Notes under the pieces: generated by a model
Told to the model about the DNA's origin: nothing
What the model saw: the letters and a program-made list of their open reading frames with translations, nothing else
Database searches by the model: none
Assembly (NCBI GenBank): GCA_029259945.1
Contig: JAJDEF010000008.1
Location: 1-64,000 of the forward strand
DNA length: 64,000 nt
DNA from: Planctomycetota bacterium
GTDB lineage: Bacteria > Planctomycetota > Planctomycetia > Pirellulales > Lacipirellulaceae
Direction: 5' to 3'
Program-made: the position numbers and the translations under genes
Shown here: piece by piece, positions 1-11,131 of the stretch
Layout: every line of letters starts with the position of its first letter
Numbering within the stretch: the stretch's first letter is position 1

Positions 1-336
1 GCTACGCCCGACATGATGAAAGTTGTAGGCCCCCTTGGTCGAGTTCTTGGCCCACGTGGTTTAATGCCTTCGCCTCGAGCAGGCACCGTGACTCCAGAAG
101 TTGCTAAGACAATTGACGAATACAAAGCTGGTAAGGTGGAGTTTCGCAACGACAAGGGTGGCAATGTTCACGCCATTGTAGGCAAGCTGAGCTTCGACCC
201 TCAGCAGCTTTCTGACAATATTCAAGCGTTCGTAAATTTGATTGTTGGCATGAAGCCCTCCTCGGTGAAGGGCACGTACCTTCGCACAGCACACATCAGC
301 GCGACGATGAGCCCCAGTGTAAAACTGGCTGTTTGA
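1..336 (+). CDS. rplA: 50S ribosomal protein L1, C-terminal part (5' end outside window)
   Basis: L1 binds 23S rRNA at the L1 stalk and helps release deacylated tRNA. The reading frame is open from base 1 and begins [20 protein letters not shown], the conserved L1 signature, followed by the GTVT and FRNDKGG segments; the stop is at 334-336. About half of a normal ~230-residue L1 is visible, so the N-terminal part and any upstream rplK lie outside the window. It is followed by rplJ after about 50 bases, the usual L11-L1-L10-L7/L12 order. The family assignment is secure; only the start is unknown. Confidence 0.97.
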   Translation, partial: ATPDMMKVVGPLGRVLGPRGLMPSPRAGTVTPEVAKTIDEYKAGKVEFRNDKGGNVHAIVGKLSFDPQQLSDNIQAFVNLIVGMKPSSVKGTYLRTAHISATMSPSVKLAV

Positions 337-385
337 GCGAGAGAATTTTTCACCGTCCACTATTCACTAGCTACTGTTTACTTTC

Positions 386-901
386 ATGAGTAAGTATCTC
401 AAAGAACTGATTACCGACGAGTTAAAAAACCGGCTTGAAGGTGTTAGCGACGCTTTGGTTGTCGATGTCGTCGGTATGGAAGCGAATGCCAACGTCGAGT
501 TGCGTCGTACGCTGCGAGAAAAGAACATGCACCTGATGGTGGTGAAAAATAGCCTCGCTGGCCGCGCAACGGAAGGAACCGCATTGGCCCCGGTTTTCGA
601 GGGAGCTTCTGGCACCTTGGCAGTTGTCTGGGGGGGCGAAGATATCGTCTCGCTCGCCAAAGAGGTGATGAAGCTGGCCAAGGACGAAGTCAATAAGCCA
701 TTTGCTCCGAAGGGCGGAGTGATGGAGGGTGCCAAGCTTTCTGCCGAAGATGTTCAGGCAGTCAGCAAATGGCTGAGCCGTGAAGAGCAACTCAGCCAGT
801 TAGTGAGTCAAATATTGTCGCCGGGTGCAAATCTGTCGGCTCAGCTTACTGAGGTTGGCGGTCAACTTGCCAGCCAAATTAAGCAAAAAGGGGAAGAATA
901 A
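386..901 (+). CDS. rplJ: 50S ribosomal protein L10
   Basis: L10 (171 residues) forms the base of the L7/L12 stalk, to which translation factors bind. The N-terminal domain shows the typical VVDVVGMEANANVELRRTLR and VVKNSLA segments, and the C-terminal helix (about residues 130-171, LSQLVSQILSPGANLSAQL) is where L7/L12 dimers dock. Length and order (rplA-rplJ-rplL) are standard. In E. coli this operon is autoregulated by L10 binding its leader; no such leader can be seen here because the region upstream of rplA is outside the window. Confidence 0.97.
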   Translation: MSKYLKELITDELKNRLEGVSDALVVDVVGMEANANVELRRTLREKNMHLMVVKNSLAGRATEGTALAPVFEGASGTLAVVWGGEDIVSLAKEVMKLAKDEVNKPFAPKGGVMEGAKLSAEDVQAVSKWLSREEQLSQLVSQILSPGANLSAQLTEVGGQLASQIKQKGEE

Positions 902-982
902 ATTTTCAGATTCTTTGAATCTGCGGTTCGTAAAGTGCAATTTTCGGGCGATTGACCCAAGTAGTGAGAAAGGGATATTAAG

Positions 983-1387
983 ATGAGCGATGCAGCTGTT
1001 GCCGAGTACACAGACCAAACCAAAGAGTTAGGTGACAAGATCGTTGCGATGACGCTGAAAGAAGCGAAAGAGCTAAGCGATTATTTGAAAGACGAGCATG
1101 GCATTGAGCCAGCCGCTGGTGGAGCCGTGATGATGGCTGCTCCTGGCGATGGCGATGGTGGTGCTGCTGCAGAGCAGACCGAATTCGATGTGGTCCTCGA
1201 GTCGTTTGGCGGCAACAAGATCTCCGTGATCAAGGTTGTCCGCAGCGCGACAGCCCTTGGCTTGAAAGAAGCGAAGGATGTTGTCGAAGGTGCTCCTAGA
1301 AACGTCAAAGAGGGCGTAAGCAAGGAAGACGCTGAGAAGCTGAAGACCGAGTTGGAAGAAGCTGGTGCAACGGTCACGATCAAGTAA
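983..1387 (+). CDS. rplL: 50S ribosomal protein L7/L12
   Basis: L7/L12 (134 residues) is the mobile stalk protein that recruits and stimulates the translation GTPases. Residues 1 to about 45 are the N-terminal dimerisation helices. A Gly/Ala-rich hinge follows ([15 protein letters not shown]), then the C-terminal factor-binding domain with [12 protein letters not shown] and [14 protein letters not shown]. The protein is slightly longer than the usual ~120-128 residues because of the N-terminal segment and hinge. The start follows GAAAGGGATATTAAG, with an AAAGGG Shine-Dalgarno. A 266-base gap with a hairpin separates it from rpoB. Confidence 0.97.
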   Translation: MSDAAVAEYTDQTKELGDKIVAMTLKEAKELSDYLKDEHGIEPAAGGAVMMAAPGDGDGGAAAEQTEFDVVLESFGGNKISVIKVVRSATALGLKEAKDVVEGAPRNVKEGVSKEDAEKLKTELEEAGATVTIK

Positions 1388-1405
1388 GTCAGCAGGTCGA
1401 AACGT

Positions 1406-1430
1406 CCCTACAGAGCAAAGGCTCTAGGGG
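1406..1430 (+). promoter_or_regulatory. hairpin between rplL and rpoB, possible attenuator
   Basis: CCCTAC-AGAGC, loop AAAG, GCTCT-AGGGG forms about ten base pairs with one bulge. No T-run follows, so it is not a full rho-independent terminator. Its position matches the rplL-rpoB attenuator known in E. coli, which lowers rpoBC transcription relative to the ribosomal genes. The function here is inference. Confidence 0.4.
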
Positions 1431-1653
1431 CGAAAGTCTAGCGGATTTTGATTTGGATCTTTGGTGTTGTAGGGCAAAGGAATGATTATGCCTTGGCAAT
1501 CAGACAACCAGGTTGTCGGCAGCACCGCCGGAATTTTTTGCGTATCTAACATTTCAACTTGGCGAATTGCTAGCGACTCCCGACCTCGGTGCGAGGTGAC
1601 GGAAGCTGCCTGTCGTCAGGTTATTACCTCGTGAGAACGGAGCAGCTCGCCCC

Positions 1654-4600
1654 ATGGCAGTTACGTCTCAGCGACGCCTAGTGACCGATAAAGTTCGTGT
1701 TTTCGGTAGTGATCGAACTGGTTACTCCATCCCCGATCTAACTAAAATCCAAACAGCTAGCTACGAGCGATTCCTCCAGTATCGCAACGGCTCGAAGGAA
1801 AAGCGGAAGGTAGAAGGCCTGGAAAGCGTCCTCCAGGAAATCTTCCCCATCGAGAGCTACGACAAGACAATTCGACTGGAGTATTTGCACTACGACCTTG
1901 GGAAGCCTAGGTACGAGCCGGACGAATGTCGGCAATTAAGGCTGACCTACGGACGGCCTTTCCGTATTTGGCTGCGCTTGGTGAAAGATCAGCCCGTCGA
2001 AGAGGAAGTCTACCTGGGTGATCTGCCGATTATGCTCGGCGGCGGTGAGTTCATCATCAATGGTGCTGAGCGAGTTGTCGTGAGTCAGTTGCATCGAAGC
2101 CCTGGAATCGACTTTGTCTCAGAAGTCGAAGCTGGCGATCGCCGCATGCACAGCTGTCGAGTGATCCCTGAACGGGGTAGCTGGATTGAGCTGAATACCA
2201 CCAAAAAAGATAGTGTCACGGTTCGAATCGACCAGAGTGGCAAGTTTTCGGCGACCACCTTACTGCGTGCACTAAGCCCCAAGCTTGGTTCCGACTCAGG
2301 CATTCTGCGGGCATTCTACCCAGCGGCAAAGCAGAAGGTTGCTGATGGACGTAGCGCCGTCAAAATCGAAGGCAAAGTAGCGGTCGAAGATGTGGTGTAT
2401 CCCGTCGGCAGCGAGCGAGCTGGCGAAATTATCATCGAGGCGGGACAGCGCATCAGCAAAAATATTGCCGAAGTCATTTGCACCTCAGCGGTAAAATCTG
2501 TCGAAGTCATGGAGTCGCCCGCAACTCCTCACTTGTTGAACGCCTTAGCAGACGACAATACCTCAAGTCACGAAGAAGCACTGCTGAGAATCTACCAGCG
2601 TCTTCGCCCCGGCAACCCGCCGCAGTTAGAAAAGGCTCGTACGCTTTTCACCGAAAAGTTCTTCGACTCGAATCGCTATCGCTTGGGGCGAGTGGGTCGT
2701 TTTCGCATCAATCGCAAGTTGGGCCTTAATATCTCTGAGAGCGAGATGGTTTTGCGCCCCGACGACTTGCTGGCTTCCATGCAGTACCTGTTGAAGTTGG
2801 TCGCTGGCGAAGAAGATGTAGAAGTCGACGACATCGATCACCTTGGCAATCGACGCCTACGCACGATTGACGAGCTTGCTTGCGACGAAATTCGCAAAGG
2901 TTTTTTGAAGTTGCGCCGAACCGTTCAGGAACGAATGAGCCTGAAGGACGCCGACGACATGACCCCGCGCAGCTTGATTAACCCCAAGAGTATCTCTGCC
3001 GCGATTGAGTACTTCTTTGGCCGTGGTGAATTGTCGCAGGTAGTCGATCAGACCAATCCTTTGTCGATGCTTACCCACGAACGACGCCTCTCGGCCTTAG
3101 GCCCCGGTGGCTTGAATCGTAAACGAGCTGGCTTCGAAGTGCGTGACGTTCATATTTCGCATTACGGCAGAATTTGTCCGATTGAAACCCCTGAAGGTAC
3201 GAACATCGGCCTGATCTCTAGTTTGGCCATGTATGCCACGGTAGACGATTATGGCTTCTTGGTCACACCTTATCGCAAAGTTTCAAAGGGAAAGCTCACC
3301 GAAGAGGTAGTCTGGTTGCGAGCAGATCAGGAGTCGGATGCCTATGTGGCTTCGGCAGATGTGCCGGTCAAAAGTAATAAAATTTTAGACGACACGGTCG
3401 TTGCTCGTTACAAGTCAGACTTTGTGTCGGTGCCGGTCGATAAAATCGAATACACCGATGTGGCACCCGGGCAGATGATCGGGGTCTCAGCAGGTTTGAT
3501 TCCGTTCTTAGAGCACGACGACGCGAACCGTGCGTTGATGGGTTCCAACATGCAGCGGCAAGCCGTCCCGTTATTGGTTGCCGAGCCACCCATTGTCGGA
3601 ACCGGTTTAGAGCTTGAGGTCGCGCGTCACTCGGGCATGTTAGTCCGAGCCGGACATAAGGGGACGGTGACCTACGTCGATTCCGATCGTATTGAGATCG
3701 GCCCTGAAGTTCATCATCTGCGCAAGTTTGTTGGCCTCAATGAACGGACTTGCCAGACGCAAAAGCCATTAGTGCGTCCGGGCGATAAGGTCGAAAAGGG
3801 TGACGTCGTTGCGGACGGTGCCGCAACCTTCAAAGGCGACTTGGCTCTAGGGCGAAACGTGTTGGTCGCTTTTATGTCTTACGAAGGATACAACTTCGAA
3901 GATGCGATCATCATTAGCGAAGAACTCGTGCACAACGATACGTACACGTCGATCCACATCGAGGAGTTTGATGTCGAGATTCGTGAAACGAAGCTCGGTC
4001 GCGAGGAATTCACCAGAGACATTCCGAATGTTAGCGAGAAAGCACTTCATAATCTCGATGAGCACGGCATCGTTGGTATCGGAACTTACGTACAACCAGG
4101 TGACATCCTAGTTGGAAAAGTTTCGCCGAAGTCAAAGACCGAGCTCACCCCAGAGGAAAAGCTTCTGCAAGCAATCTTTGGCCGTGCGGGCGAGGACGTA
4201 AAGAACGATTCGCTAGAAGCTCCGTCGGGTGTCGAGGGGATTGTGATCGACACGCAGAGATTTTCACGGCGGATGAGCTTGAACGAAGACGAGCGAAAAC
4301 TCTTTGAAAAGTCGCTAAAAGATGCCGAGTTGGAAGGCAACACCGAGGTGGCTGCCGCTTTCACCCAACTGGCGATCGAGATCGAAGCGGTTTTGCAGAA
4401 AAAGCTAACCGACGAAGACGGCAACGAATTGGTTCACAATCAAGAACCGCAATTCGTCGCTGACGTGGCGACCATGTTCCGGCTTGATTCCATCGATATT
4501 CGCAGTCCCCAGCGGAAGAAGGATGTCGAGAGAATCTATCGTGCCGGCTGGCCTGCTGTCGAAGAGGCAATCGATGCCCGCGATCGCCGACTAAATTCGA

Positions 4601-5367
4601 TGAAGCGTGGCGACGAACTCCGTAGCGGCGTACTGCAAATGGTGAAAATCTACATCGCCACGAAGCGAGTCATTTCGGTGGGCGATAAGATGGCCGGACG
4701 CCATGGGAACAAGGGTGTGATTTCCAGAATCTTGCCCATCGCGGATATGCCGTTCCTAGAAGACGGGACACCGATCCAAATCATGCTCAACCCGTTGGGT
4801 GTGCCTAGCCGTATGAACGTTGGGCAAATCCTTGAAACCCACCTTGGTTGGGCTGGTGCGAAACTTGGGTTCCGTGCGATTACTCCCGTCTTTGATGGTG
4901 CCACCGAAGAGCAGATCAACGACGCACTGGAAGAGGGTGGATTGCCCCGACACGGGAAGCCAAGACTATTGGACGGACGCACAGGCGAGTCGTTCGAGCA
5001 GGAAACTACCGTCGGCTATATCTACATGCTCAAACTTCATCACTTGGTGGATGACAAAGTGCATGCTCGAAGTACCGGTCCTTACTCGTTGATCACTCAG
5101 CAACCGTTGGGTGGTAAAGCCCGATTTGGTGGCCAACGCTTTGGGGAGATGGAAGTCTGGGCACTCGAAGCCTACGGGGCCGCCTATATTTTGCAGGAAT
5201 TGCTGACGGTCAAGAGCGACGACGTCGAAGGTCGTACGAAGATCTACGAAGCCATGGTCAAAGGAGAGAACACGTTGCAAGCGGGAACCCCTGCTAGTTT
5301 CGACGTGTTGACCAACGAAATTCGTGGTCTCGGACTGAACATGCAGCTTGAGAAACGACAACTTTAA
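1654..5367 (+). CDS. rpoB: DNA-directed RNA polymerase subunit beta
   Basis: RpoB (1237 residues) is one of the two large catalytic subunits of RNA polymerase. Visible landmarks are the rifampicin pocket region ([20 protein letters not shown], then SALGPGGL), the [18 protein letters not shown] block, the [17 protein letters not shown] motif near the active centre, and the C-terminal [20 protein letters not shown] clamp segment. The start ATG at 1654 follows CGGAGCAGCTCGCCCC. Length is normal for bacterial beta without large lineage inserts. rpoC follows after 131 bases. In the rifampicin region the classical resistance positions D516, H526 and S531 (E. coli numbering) are the sensitive residues, but positions 514, 515 and 518 differ from E. 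coli. Confidence 0.98.
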   Translation: MAVTSQRRLVTDKVRVFGSDRTGYSIPDLTKIQTASYERFLQYRNGSKEKRKVEGLESVLQEIFPIESYDKTIRLEYLHYDLGKPRYEPDECRQLRLTYGRPFRIWLRLVKDQPVEEEVYLGDLPIMLGGGEFIINGAERVVVSQLHRSPGIDFVSEVEAGDRRMHSCRVIPERGSWIELNTTKKDSVTVRIDQSGKFSATTLLRALSPKLGSDSGILRAFYPAAKQKVADGRSAVKIEGKVAVEDVVYPVGSERAGEIIIEAGQRISKNIAEVICTSAVKSVEVMESPATPHLLNALADDNTSSHEEALLRIYQRLRPGNPPQLEKARTLFTEKFFDSNRYRLGRVGRFRINRKLGLNISESEMVLRPDDLLASMQYLLKLVAGEEDVEVDDIDHLGNRRLRTIDELACDEIRKGFLKLRRTVQERMSLKDADDMTPRSLINPKSISAAIEYFFGRGELSQVVDQTNPLSMLTHERRLSALGPGGLNRKRAGFEVRDVHISHYGRICPIETPEGTNIGLISSLAMYATVDDYGFLVTPYRKVSKGKLTEEVVWLRADQESDAYVASADVPVKSNKILDDTVVARYKSDFVSVPVDKIEYTDVAPGQMIGVSAGLIPFLEHDDANRALMGSNMQRQAVPLLVAEPPIVGTGLELEVARHSGMLVRAGHKGTVTYVDSDRIEIGPEVHHLRKFVGLNERTCQTQKPLVRPGDKVEKGDVVADGAATFKGDLALGRNVLVAFMSYEGYNFEDAIIISEELVHNDTYTSIHIEEFDVEIRETKLGREEFTRDIPNVSEKALHNLDEHGIVGIGTYVQPGDILVGKVSPKSKTELTPEEKLLQAIFGRAGEDVKNDSLEAPSGVEGIVIDTQRFSRRMSLNEDERKLFEKSLKDAELEGNTEVAAAFTQLAIEIEAVLQKKLTDEDGNELVHNQEPQFVADVATMFRLDSIDIRSPQRKKDVERIYRAGWPAVEEAIDARDRRLNSMKRGDELRSGVLQMVKIYIATKRVISVGDKMAGRHGNKGVISRILPIADMPFLEDGTPIQIMLNPLGVPSRMNVGQILETHLGWAGAKLGFRAITPVFDGATEEQINDALEEGGLPRHGKPRLLDGRTGESFEQETTVGYIYMLKLHHLVDDKVHARSTGPYSLITQQPLGGKARFGGQRFGEMEVWALEAYGAAYILQELLTVKSDDVEGRTKIYEAMVKGENTLQAGTPASFDVLTNEIRGLGLNMQLEKRQL

Positions 5368-5498
5368 AAAAGCGAACCAATTCGGTACAGGGTTGGGATG
5401 GCCGCCCTGTGGGTGAAAATAAATAGCTTGGACGGCGCCGGTCGCCGGGGCACAAGTTTTATAGCCGCTGCTGATAGCGGCACAGTGAGGAGCGTCGG

Positions 5499-8400
5499 AT
5501 GAGTGTTATTGAAAGCTCGAATTACGATCGCGTCAACGATTATGGTTCTGTGAAGGTGAGCCTCGCGCGGCCCCACGATATTCGCAGCTGGTCTTTCGGC
5601 GAAGTAAAGAAGCCCGAAACGATCAACTATCGGACCTACCGTCCAGAAAAAGATGGGCTCTTTTGCGAACGTATTTTTGGCCCTGAAAAAGACTGGGAAT
5701 GCTCCTGCGGTAAATATCGGGGCATGAAATACAAGGGCATGATCTGCGACCGTTGTGGGGTCAAAGTCACCCACAGCCGAGTGCGCCGCAAACGAATGGG
5801 ACACATCGAACTCGTCGCCCCAATCGTCCATATCTGGTTCTTCAAAGCGATGCCCAGCCGATTGGGCAGCTTGTTGGCCATGAAAACTTCGAGCCTCGAA
5901 AAAGTCATTTACTTCCAGGATTATGTCGTCGTCGATCCAGGTGAAACGCCACTACAGCCCCAACAGTTGCTCACCGAAGAAGAGTACCGCACTGCTCGCG
6001 AACAGTACGGCGAAGGTGCGTTCGAGGCCGAGATGGGTGCCGAGGCAGTTCGCAAACTGCTGAACGCTCTCGACTTGGTCAAACTTTCTGAGCAATTGCG
6101 GCAAGACCTCAAGGAAACAGGGTCGAAACAAAAGGCCAAAGATCTTATTGGCCGACTCAAGACGGTCGAAGCCATTCGCGACTCAGACAACAAGCCGGAA
6201 TGGATGGTGTTGGACGTCATTCCAGTCATCCCGCCCGACCTGCGCCCGTTAGTGTTGCTAGACAGCGGCAACTTTGCCACTAGCGATTTGAACGACCTCT
6301 ATCGTCGGATTATCAATCGAAACAATCGGCTGAAGAAGCTGGTCGACCTCAATGCACCCGAAGTGATTATCCGTAACGAAAAGCGGATGTTGCAGCAATC
6401 GGTCGATGCCCTCTTCGACAACAATCGTTGCAAGCGCCCCGTGCTTGGCAGCAGCAATCGCCCACTCAAGTCGCTAACCGACATGATCAAGGGTAAGCAG
6501 GGTCGCTTCCGCGAAAACTTATTAGGCAAACGAGTCGACTACTCAGCTCGTAGTGTGATTGTGGTAGGGCCTCGACTCAAATTACATCAATGTGGTTTGC
6601 CTAAGAAGATCGCTCTCGAACTTTATCAACCCTTCATTATTCGCCGACTGAAAGAGCTAGGGCACGCTGATACCATTAAGTCGGCAAAGAAGATGTTGGA
6701 GCGCAAGGACGAAGAAGTTTGGGATATTCTTGAAGAAGTCATTGCGAATCACCCGGTGCTTCTCAATCGTGCCCCTACACTTCACCGAATGGGTATCCAA
6801 GCCTTCGAACCGATCTTGGTCGAAGGAAACGCGATCAATCTTCATCCGCTGGTATGCAAAGGTTTCAATGCCGACTTCGATGGTGACCAGATGGCCGTCC
6901 ATCTGCCATTGTCGATCGAAGCCCAAGTCGAAGCGCATACGCTGATGATGAGTACGCATAATGTCTTCAGCCCGTCCAACGGCGCTCCGATTATTAGCCC
7001 GTCGCAAGACGTGGTGATGGGTAGCTATTACCTGACGATGAACGTGCCCGACACCAAGGGCGACGGCATGATCTTCAGCTCGATGGACGAAGTTGAAACA
7101 GCTTACTCTGCGGGCAAAGTAGGCACCCACGCAAGAATCCAAGTTCGTTTGCCTCGCAATCGCACCTTACGCGAAAATGTCGAAAAAAAGGAAAATTACG
7201 GAGCCCGGATCGATACGACCGTTGGCCGCGTGATTTTCAATATGATCTTGCCGCACGGCATGCCGTTCTACAACGTCGCTTTGCGATCCAGTGAGTTGGC
7301 CAAGGTCATTTCAGACTGTTACCAATTTGTGGGTCGCCGAGCCACGATCGAGTTGCTCGACGACATGAACCAACTCGGCTTCCGTCAAGCGACTCTAAGC
7401 GGATTATCGTTTGGCACCGACGACCTCATTACCCCCGACACCAAGGGGAAAATCATCGGGGATGCGGATAAGTTGGTTTTGAAATTCAACAAGCTTTTCC
7501 AACGGGGCGTCATCACCGAAGTCGAACGCTATAACCAGGTGCTAGATGCTTGGACGCATGCTCGTGAGCAAATTACGGCCGAAATGATGGCCGGGCTGGA
7601 GACCGACCACCGAAAAGATGGATACGTCAATCCAATCTTCTTGATGGCACACTCGGGTGCTCGTGGTGGTGTCGAACAGATGCGACAGCTTGGCGGTATG
7701 CGAGGCTTGATGGCCAAGCCTTCCGGCAAAATTATCGAGACCCCTATTAAGGCAAACTTCCGCGAGGGGCTGACGGTACTCGAATACTTTAGTAGTACCC
7801 ATGGTGCACGGAAAGGCCTGGCCGATACGGCTCTCAAGACGGCAGACTCCGGTTACCTCACGCGTAAGTTGGCCGACGTGGCACAGAATGTGGTCGTCAC
7901 GATTCACGATTGCAAGACGACGCAAGGCATCACGAAGGGCATTCTCTATCGGGGAGAAAAAGTGGAGGTGAGCTTGGCCGATTCGATCAAGGGTCGGGTG
8001 AGTCGCGCCAGTATCGTTAATCCGATTACCGATGAAGTAATCGTTGCTGAAAACGAAATGATTACACTCAACATCGCGCGAAAGATCGAGGAGTTAGGAC
8101 TTGAAAAAATCCAAGTACGTAGCCCCATGACCTGCGATGCTTCCTTGGGTGTCTGTCGAACTTGCTATGGCATGGACCTTTCCACTGGTTCGATGGTCGA
8201 AGAAGGGATGGCCGTCGGTATCATCGCTGCCCAGAGTATCGGTGAACCAGGGACCCAGTTGACCATGCGTACCTTCCATATCGGCGGTGTTGGTCAGCGC
8301 GATATCGAAGACAGTGACATCAAAGCCAAGAAAGGCGGTGTTGCCAAGTTTGCCCGCCTGAAGACAGTGAGAAACGACGCCGGAAAACTCGTCGTGCTGG

Positions 8401-10013
8401 CTCGAAATGGCGAAATTTCTCTGCACGATGAGCGCGGACGTGAAATCGAAAAATACGAAATCCCGTCCGGTTCGGTGCTCAATGTTGAAGAAAATAAAGA
8501 GGTCAAGCCAGGCGACACAATCTGTGAATGGGATCCTCATAGTATTCCGATTATCGCTGAGACCGGTGGTAAGGTTCGCTTCGAGGATCTTGTCGATGGC
8601 GAGACAATCCGTGGCGAACTTGACCCAAGTGGCAAGACGCGGTTTGTAGTGATGGAGCACAAGGGCGATTTGCATCCGCAGGTCGTGGTCGAAGATCCAA
8701 AGGACGGCAAGATCCTCGACTTCTACTACATGCCCGAACGTGCCCACCTTGAGGTATCAGAGGGTGATGTGATTACGCCTGGGTCCTTGGTCGCAAAAAC
8801 ACCACGTGAAGCTTCTGGTACACAAGACATTACGGGTGGTTTGCCCCGTGTGACCGAAATTTTCGAAGCTCGTAAACCTAAAGAACCAGCCGTCATCGCT
8901 GAAATTGATGGCGTGGTCGAATTGATGAGCGAAAAGAAACGCGGCAAGAGATCAATTATGGTCCGCAGCGAAACTGGGATCGAACGTGAGCATCTCGTGA
9001 CGCATAGCAAACATCTTCGCGTTCATGCGGGAGACTCCATACGTGCAGGCGAAGCGCTGGTCGATGGCCCATTGGTGCCGCATGACATTCTTCGGATTTC
9101 TGGCGAAGAAGCGGTGCAGCAATATCTGACCCGAGAGATCCAAAATGTCTATCGCAGCCAACGTGTAGAAATCAATGACAAGCACATCGAAATCATCGTT
9201 TCGCAGATGCTAGGCAAAGTGCTCGTCGAATCGCCTGGTGATACCGAGCTATTGCCAGGGAGCGTCATCGATAAGCTTGATTTTCGTACTGCCAACGACG
9301 CACTCATCAAGTGTCTGCGAGTGACCCATCCGGGGGACAGCGATTTCAGCGAAGGTGCCATTGTACCCAAAGATGTGCTTGAGCAGGCCAACGCACAGAT
9401 TGAATCCCTGGGAGGCGACGTTGTCAAAGGTGCCAAACCAAAAATGGCGACCGCCAGTACCCAACTATTAGGTATTACCAAGGCATCGGTTCAAAGCTCG
9501 AGTTTTATCTCGGCTGCTAGTTTCCAAGAGACCACCAAGGTACTGACCGAGGCAGCATTGTCGGGCAAGGTTGATCACTTGGTCGGCCTCAAAGAAAATG
9601 TGATTCTTGGGCACCTAATTCCAGCCGGAACTGGGTTCCACACAGTCCAAGAATCAGAAGTCCGAATTCATCCTGCTGCCCTCGAAGCTTTAGCTGCCGA
9701 GAAAGAACGTGTCTTGGAACGCTCGTTCCCGCTGCTAGATTCGGCACTGAAAAATGTCGAGGATTCTGCGGGTTCCAACAATGGCGAAGGGGGAGCCGTG
9801 GCTGTGAGCGAGCCGGTTGCGACCAGCGAAGTGCCAATCAACCTGGATGCCTTGCTTGGGATGGAAGCAGACGGAGCAACTCCCGAAGATTCCGCCCCCG
9901 TTGTAGAGGCACCCCTGCCAGAACCTGTTTCAGAGCAGCCTGTTGCTGAGACACCGCAGCCAGCCGAGGAGCCCGAAGCCCCGCGCCCCGACGAATCAGG
10001 CCCAAGCCTATAA
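5499..10013 (+). CDS. rpoC: DNA-directed RNA polymerase subunit beta'
   Basis: RpoC (1504 residues) carries the catalytic Mg-binding motif NADFDGDQM (around residue 457) and two zinc sites: C68, C70, C83 and C86 near the N terminus, and HDC plus [11 protein letters not shown] further on. The bridge-helix/trigger-loop region ([19 protein letters not shown], then [14 protein letters not shown]) is intact, as is [19 protein letters not shown]. It starts at ATG 5499 after GTGAGGAGCGTCGG. The last ~80 residues form a Pro/Glu/Ala-rich acidic tail ending [10 protein letters not shown], beyond the conserved core; such a tail is not part of the usual subunit. It is followed by rpsL after 106 bases. 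Confidence 0.98.
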   Translation: MSVIESSNYDRVNDYGSVKVSLARPHDIRSWSFGEVKKPETINYRTYRPEKDGLFCERIFGPEKDWECSCGKYRGMKYKGMICDRCGVKVTHSRVRRKRMGHIELVAPIVHIWFFKAMPSRLGSLLAMKTSSLEKVIYFQDYVVVDPGETPLQPQQLLTEEEYRTAREQYGEGAFEAEMGAEAVRKLLNALDLVKLSEQLRQDLKETGSKQKAKDLIGRLKTVEAIRDSDNKPEWMVLDVIPVIPPDLRPLVLLDSGNFATSDLNDLYRRIINRNNRLKKLVDLNAPEVIIRNEKRMLQQSVDALFDNNRCKRPVLGSSNRPLKSLTDMIKGKQGRFRENLLGKRVDYSARSVIVVGPRLKLHQCGLPKKIALELYQPFIIRRLKELGHADTIKSAKKMLERKDEEVWDILEEVIANHPVLLNRAPTLHRMGIQAFEPILVEGNAINLHPLVCKGFNADFDGDQMAVHLPLSIEAQVEAHTLMMSTHNVFSPSNGAPIISPSQDVVMGSYYLTMNVPDTKGDGMIFSSMDEVETAYSAGKVGTHARIQVRLPRNRTLRENVEKKENYGARIDTTVGRVIFNMILPHGMPFYNVALRSSELAKVISDCYQFVGRRATIELLDDMNQLGFRQATLSGLSFGTDDLITPDTKGKIIGDADKLVLKFNKLFQRGVITEVERYNQVLDAWTHAREQITAEMMAGLETDHRKDGYVNPIFLMAHSGARGGVEQMRQLGGMRGLMAKPSGKIIETPIKANFREGLTVLEYFSSTHGARKGLADTALKTADSGYLTRKLADVAQNVVVTIHDCKTTQGITKGILYRGEKVEVSLADSIKGRVSRASIVNPITDEVIVAENEMITLNIARKIEELGLEKIQVRSPMTCDASLGVCRTCYGMDLSTGSMVEEGMAVGIIAAQSIGEPGTQLTMRTFHIGGVGQRDIEDSDIKAKKGGVAKFARLKTVRNDAGKLVVLARNGEISLHDERGREIEKYEIPSGSVLNVEENKEVKPGDTICEWDPHSIPIIAETGGKVRFEDLVDGETIRGELDPSGKTRFVVMEHKGDLHPQVVVEDPKDGKILDFYYMPERAHLEVSEGDVITPGSLVAKTPREASGTQDITGGLPRVTEIFEARKPKEPAVIAEIDGVVELMSEKKRGKRSIMVRSETGIEREHLVTHSKHLRVHAGDSIRAGEALVDGPLVPHDILRISGEEAVQQYLTREIQNVYRSQRVEINDKHIEIIVSQMLGKVLVESPGDTELLPGSVIDKLDFRTANDALIKCLRVTHPGDSDFSEGAIVPKDVLEQANAQIESLGGDVVKGAKPKMATASTQLLGITKASVQSSSFISAASFQETTKVLTEAALSGKVDHLVGLKENVILGHLIPAGTGFHTVQESEVRIHPAALEALAAEKERVLERSFPLLDSALKNVEDSAGSNNGEGGAVAVSEPVATSEVPINLDALLGMEADGATPEDSAPVVEAPLPEPVSEQPVAETPQPAEEPEAPRPDESGPSL

Positions 10014-10119
10014 GAATATCGTCCCATATCGACCAAAGCGTGCAGTTGACACATCTGCTGGGCGCGGTAGATTGATTGGTTCACCATATACCAACGAGAC
10101 CTGACTCAAGCGATTTTCT

Positions 10120-10488
10120 ATGCCAACGATTAACCAGCTCGTCAAGAAAAACCGCAGGGCGAAACGCAAATTTAGCAAATCGCCTGTGCTCGCAAAATGT
10201 CCGCAAAAACGCGGCGTTTGCTTGCAGGTTCGTACGATGACCCCCAAGAAACCAAACTCTGCCCTACGGAAAATCACGCGAGTCCGGCTTTCCAACGGCA
10301 AAGAAGTGACCGTCTATATTCCTGGCGAAGGCCACACGCTGCAAGAACACAGCATCGTGTTGGTTCGCGGGGGCCGTGTTCGCGATCTCCCCGGCGTACG
10401 TTACCAAGTCGTCCGCGGCGCGCTCGATACCCTGGGCGTCGAAGGTCGCAAACAGTCTCGTAGCCGTTATGGCGCAAAAAAAACTTAA
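10120..10488 (+). CDS. rpsL: 30S ribosomal protein S12
   Basis: S12 (122 residues) lies in the decoding centre and controls accuracy. The [10 protein letters not shown] loop, with the lysine linked to streptomycin sensitivity, is present. The second loop reads [12 protein letters not shown] where E. coli and Thermus have GGRVKDLPGVRY, so the lysine known as K87/K88 is an arginine. The K-to-R change at this site is a described streptomycin-resistance substitution in other bacteria. It starts the str-type group rpsL-rpsG-EF-G, the normal order after rpoC. Confidence 0.97.
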   Translation: MPTINQLVKKNRRAKRKFSKSPVLAKCPQKRGVCLQVRTMTPKKPNSALRKITRVRLSNGKEVTVYIPGEGHTLQEHSIVLVRGGRVRDLPGVRYQVVRGALDTLGVEGRKQSRSRYGAKKT

Positions 10489-10548
10489 GTAGTCTTTCCC
10501 ATTTAATCACTCGATCGCTGGCAGCCAAACACTGACAGTCCCACTCTT

Positions 10549-11019
10549 ATGGCACGTATCACCGCCAGTCGTAAACAACTCAAGCCAGACCCCAAGTTCG
10601 GGTCGCTCTTGGCCAGTAAATTTATCAATTGCCTGATGAGCGATGGCAAAAAGAGCACCGCGCAAAGTGTGTTCTACGATGCTCTCGACATCATCAAAGA
10701 ACGCATCCCTGAAGAAGAGCCCATCGAGGTTTTCAATCAAGCGATTGAAAACGTGAAGCCGGCCATCGAGGTTCGCTCGAAGCGAGTCGGTGGTGCAGCC
10801 TACCAGGTGCCGATGCAGGTGAATCGCGTTCGACAGCAGTCCCTCGCTTTTCGATGGATTCTTCTGGCCGTGCGTGACAAAAAAGGACGACCCACGTCCC
10901 AAAAATTGGCCGACGAACTCGCCGCTGCTTTCAAGCGTGAGGGTGCGGCAATGACCCGTCGCGAAAACGTGCACCGCATGGCAGATGCCAATAAAGCCTT
11001 TGCACACTTCGGTTGGTAA
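10549..11019 (+). CDS. rpsG: 30S ribosomal protein S7
   Basis: S7 (156 residues) nucleates assembly of the 30S head and contacts E-site tRNA. Diagnostic segments are [31 protein letters not shown], and a C-terminal [20 protein letters not shown] followed by AFAHFGW. Length is standard for the bacterial type. It lies 60 bases behind rpsL. A structured region with a T-run follows, so EF-G may be partly uncoupled from it. Confidence 0.97.
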   Translation: MARITASRKQLKPDPKFGSLLASKFINCLMSDGKKSTAQSVFYDALDIIKERIPEEEPIEVFNQAIENVKPAIEVRSKRVGGAAYQVPMQVNRVRQQSLAFRWILLAVRDKKGRPTSQKLADELAAAFKREGAAMTRRENVHRMADANKAFAHFGW

Positions 11020-11046
11020 GAGGGAGATCAACAGCTGGGGACAGGG

Positions 11047-11092
11047 GGCGAGGCTGCCAAGGCAATCTCGCCCGCGGTTCGCGGCTTTTTTT
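11047..11092 (+). terminator. probable terminator or attenuator after rpsG
   Basis: Two nested hairpins are visible: GGCGAG ... CTCGCC with an inner GCC/GGC, then CCGCG-GTT-CGCGG, followed directly by CTTTTTTT. The second is a short but GC-rich stem with a clear T-run, so at least partial termination between rpsG and the EF-G gene is likely. Confidence 0.6.
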
Positions 11093-11131
11093 GTGCGCTG
11101 ATTCGCGGGCCAATTTTTAAGCAATGGAGTC

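Noticed and set aside
8094..8747. 217-codon open frame antisense to rpoC
   Set aside because: It lies wholly within a conserved rpoC segment, has no ribosome binding site and resembles no protein family; a coding shadow.
9668..10087. Ser/Gly-rich frame antisense to the rpoC tail
   Set aside because: Low-complexity mirror of the Pro/Glu-rich tail of RpoC; no independent support. The same applies to 39130-39375 antisense to the L17 tail.
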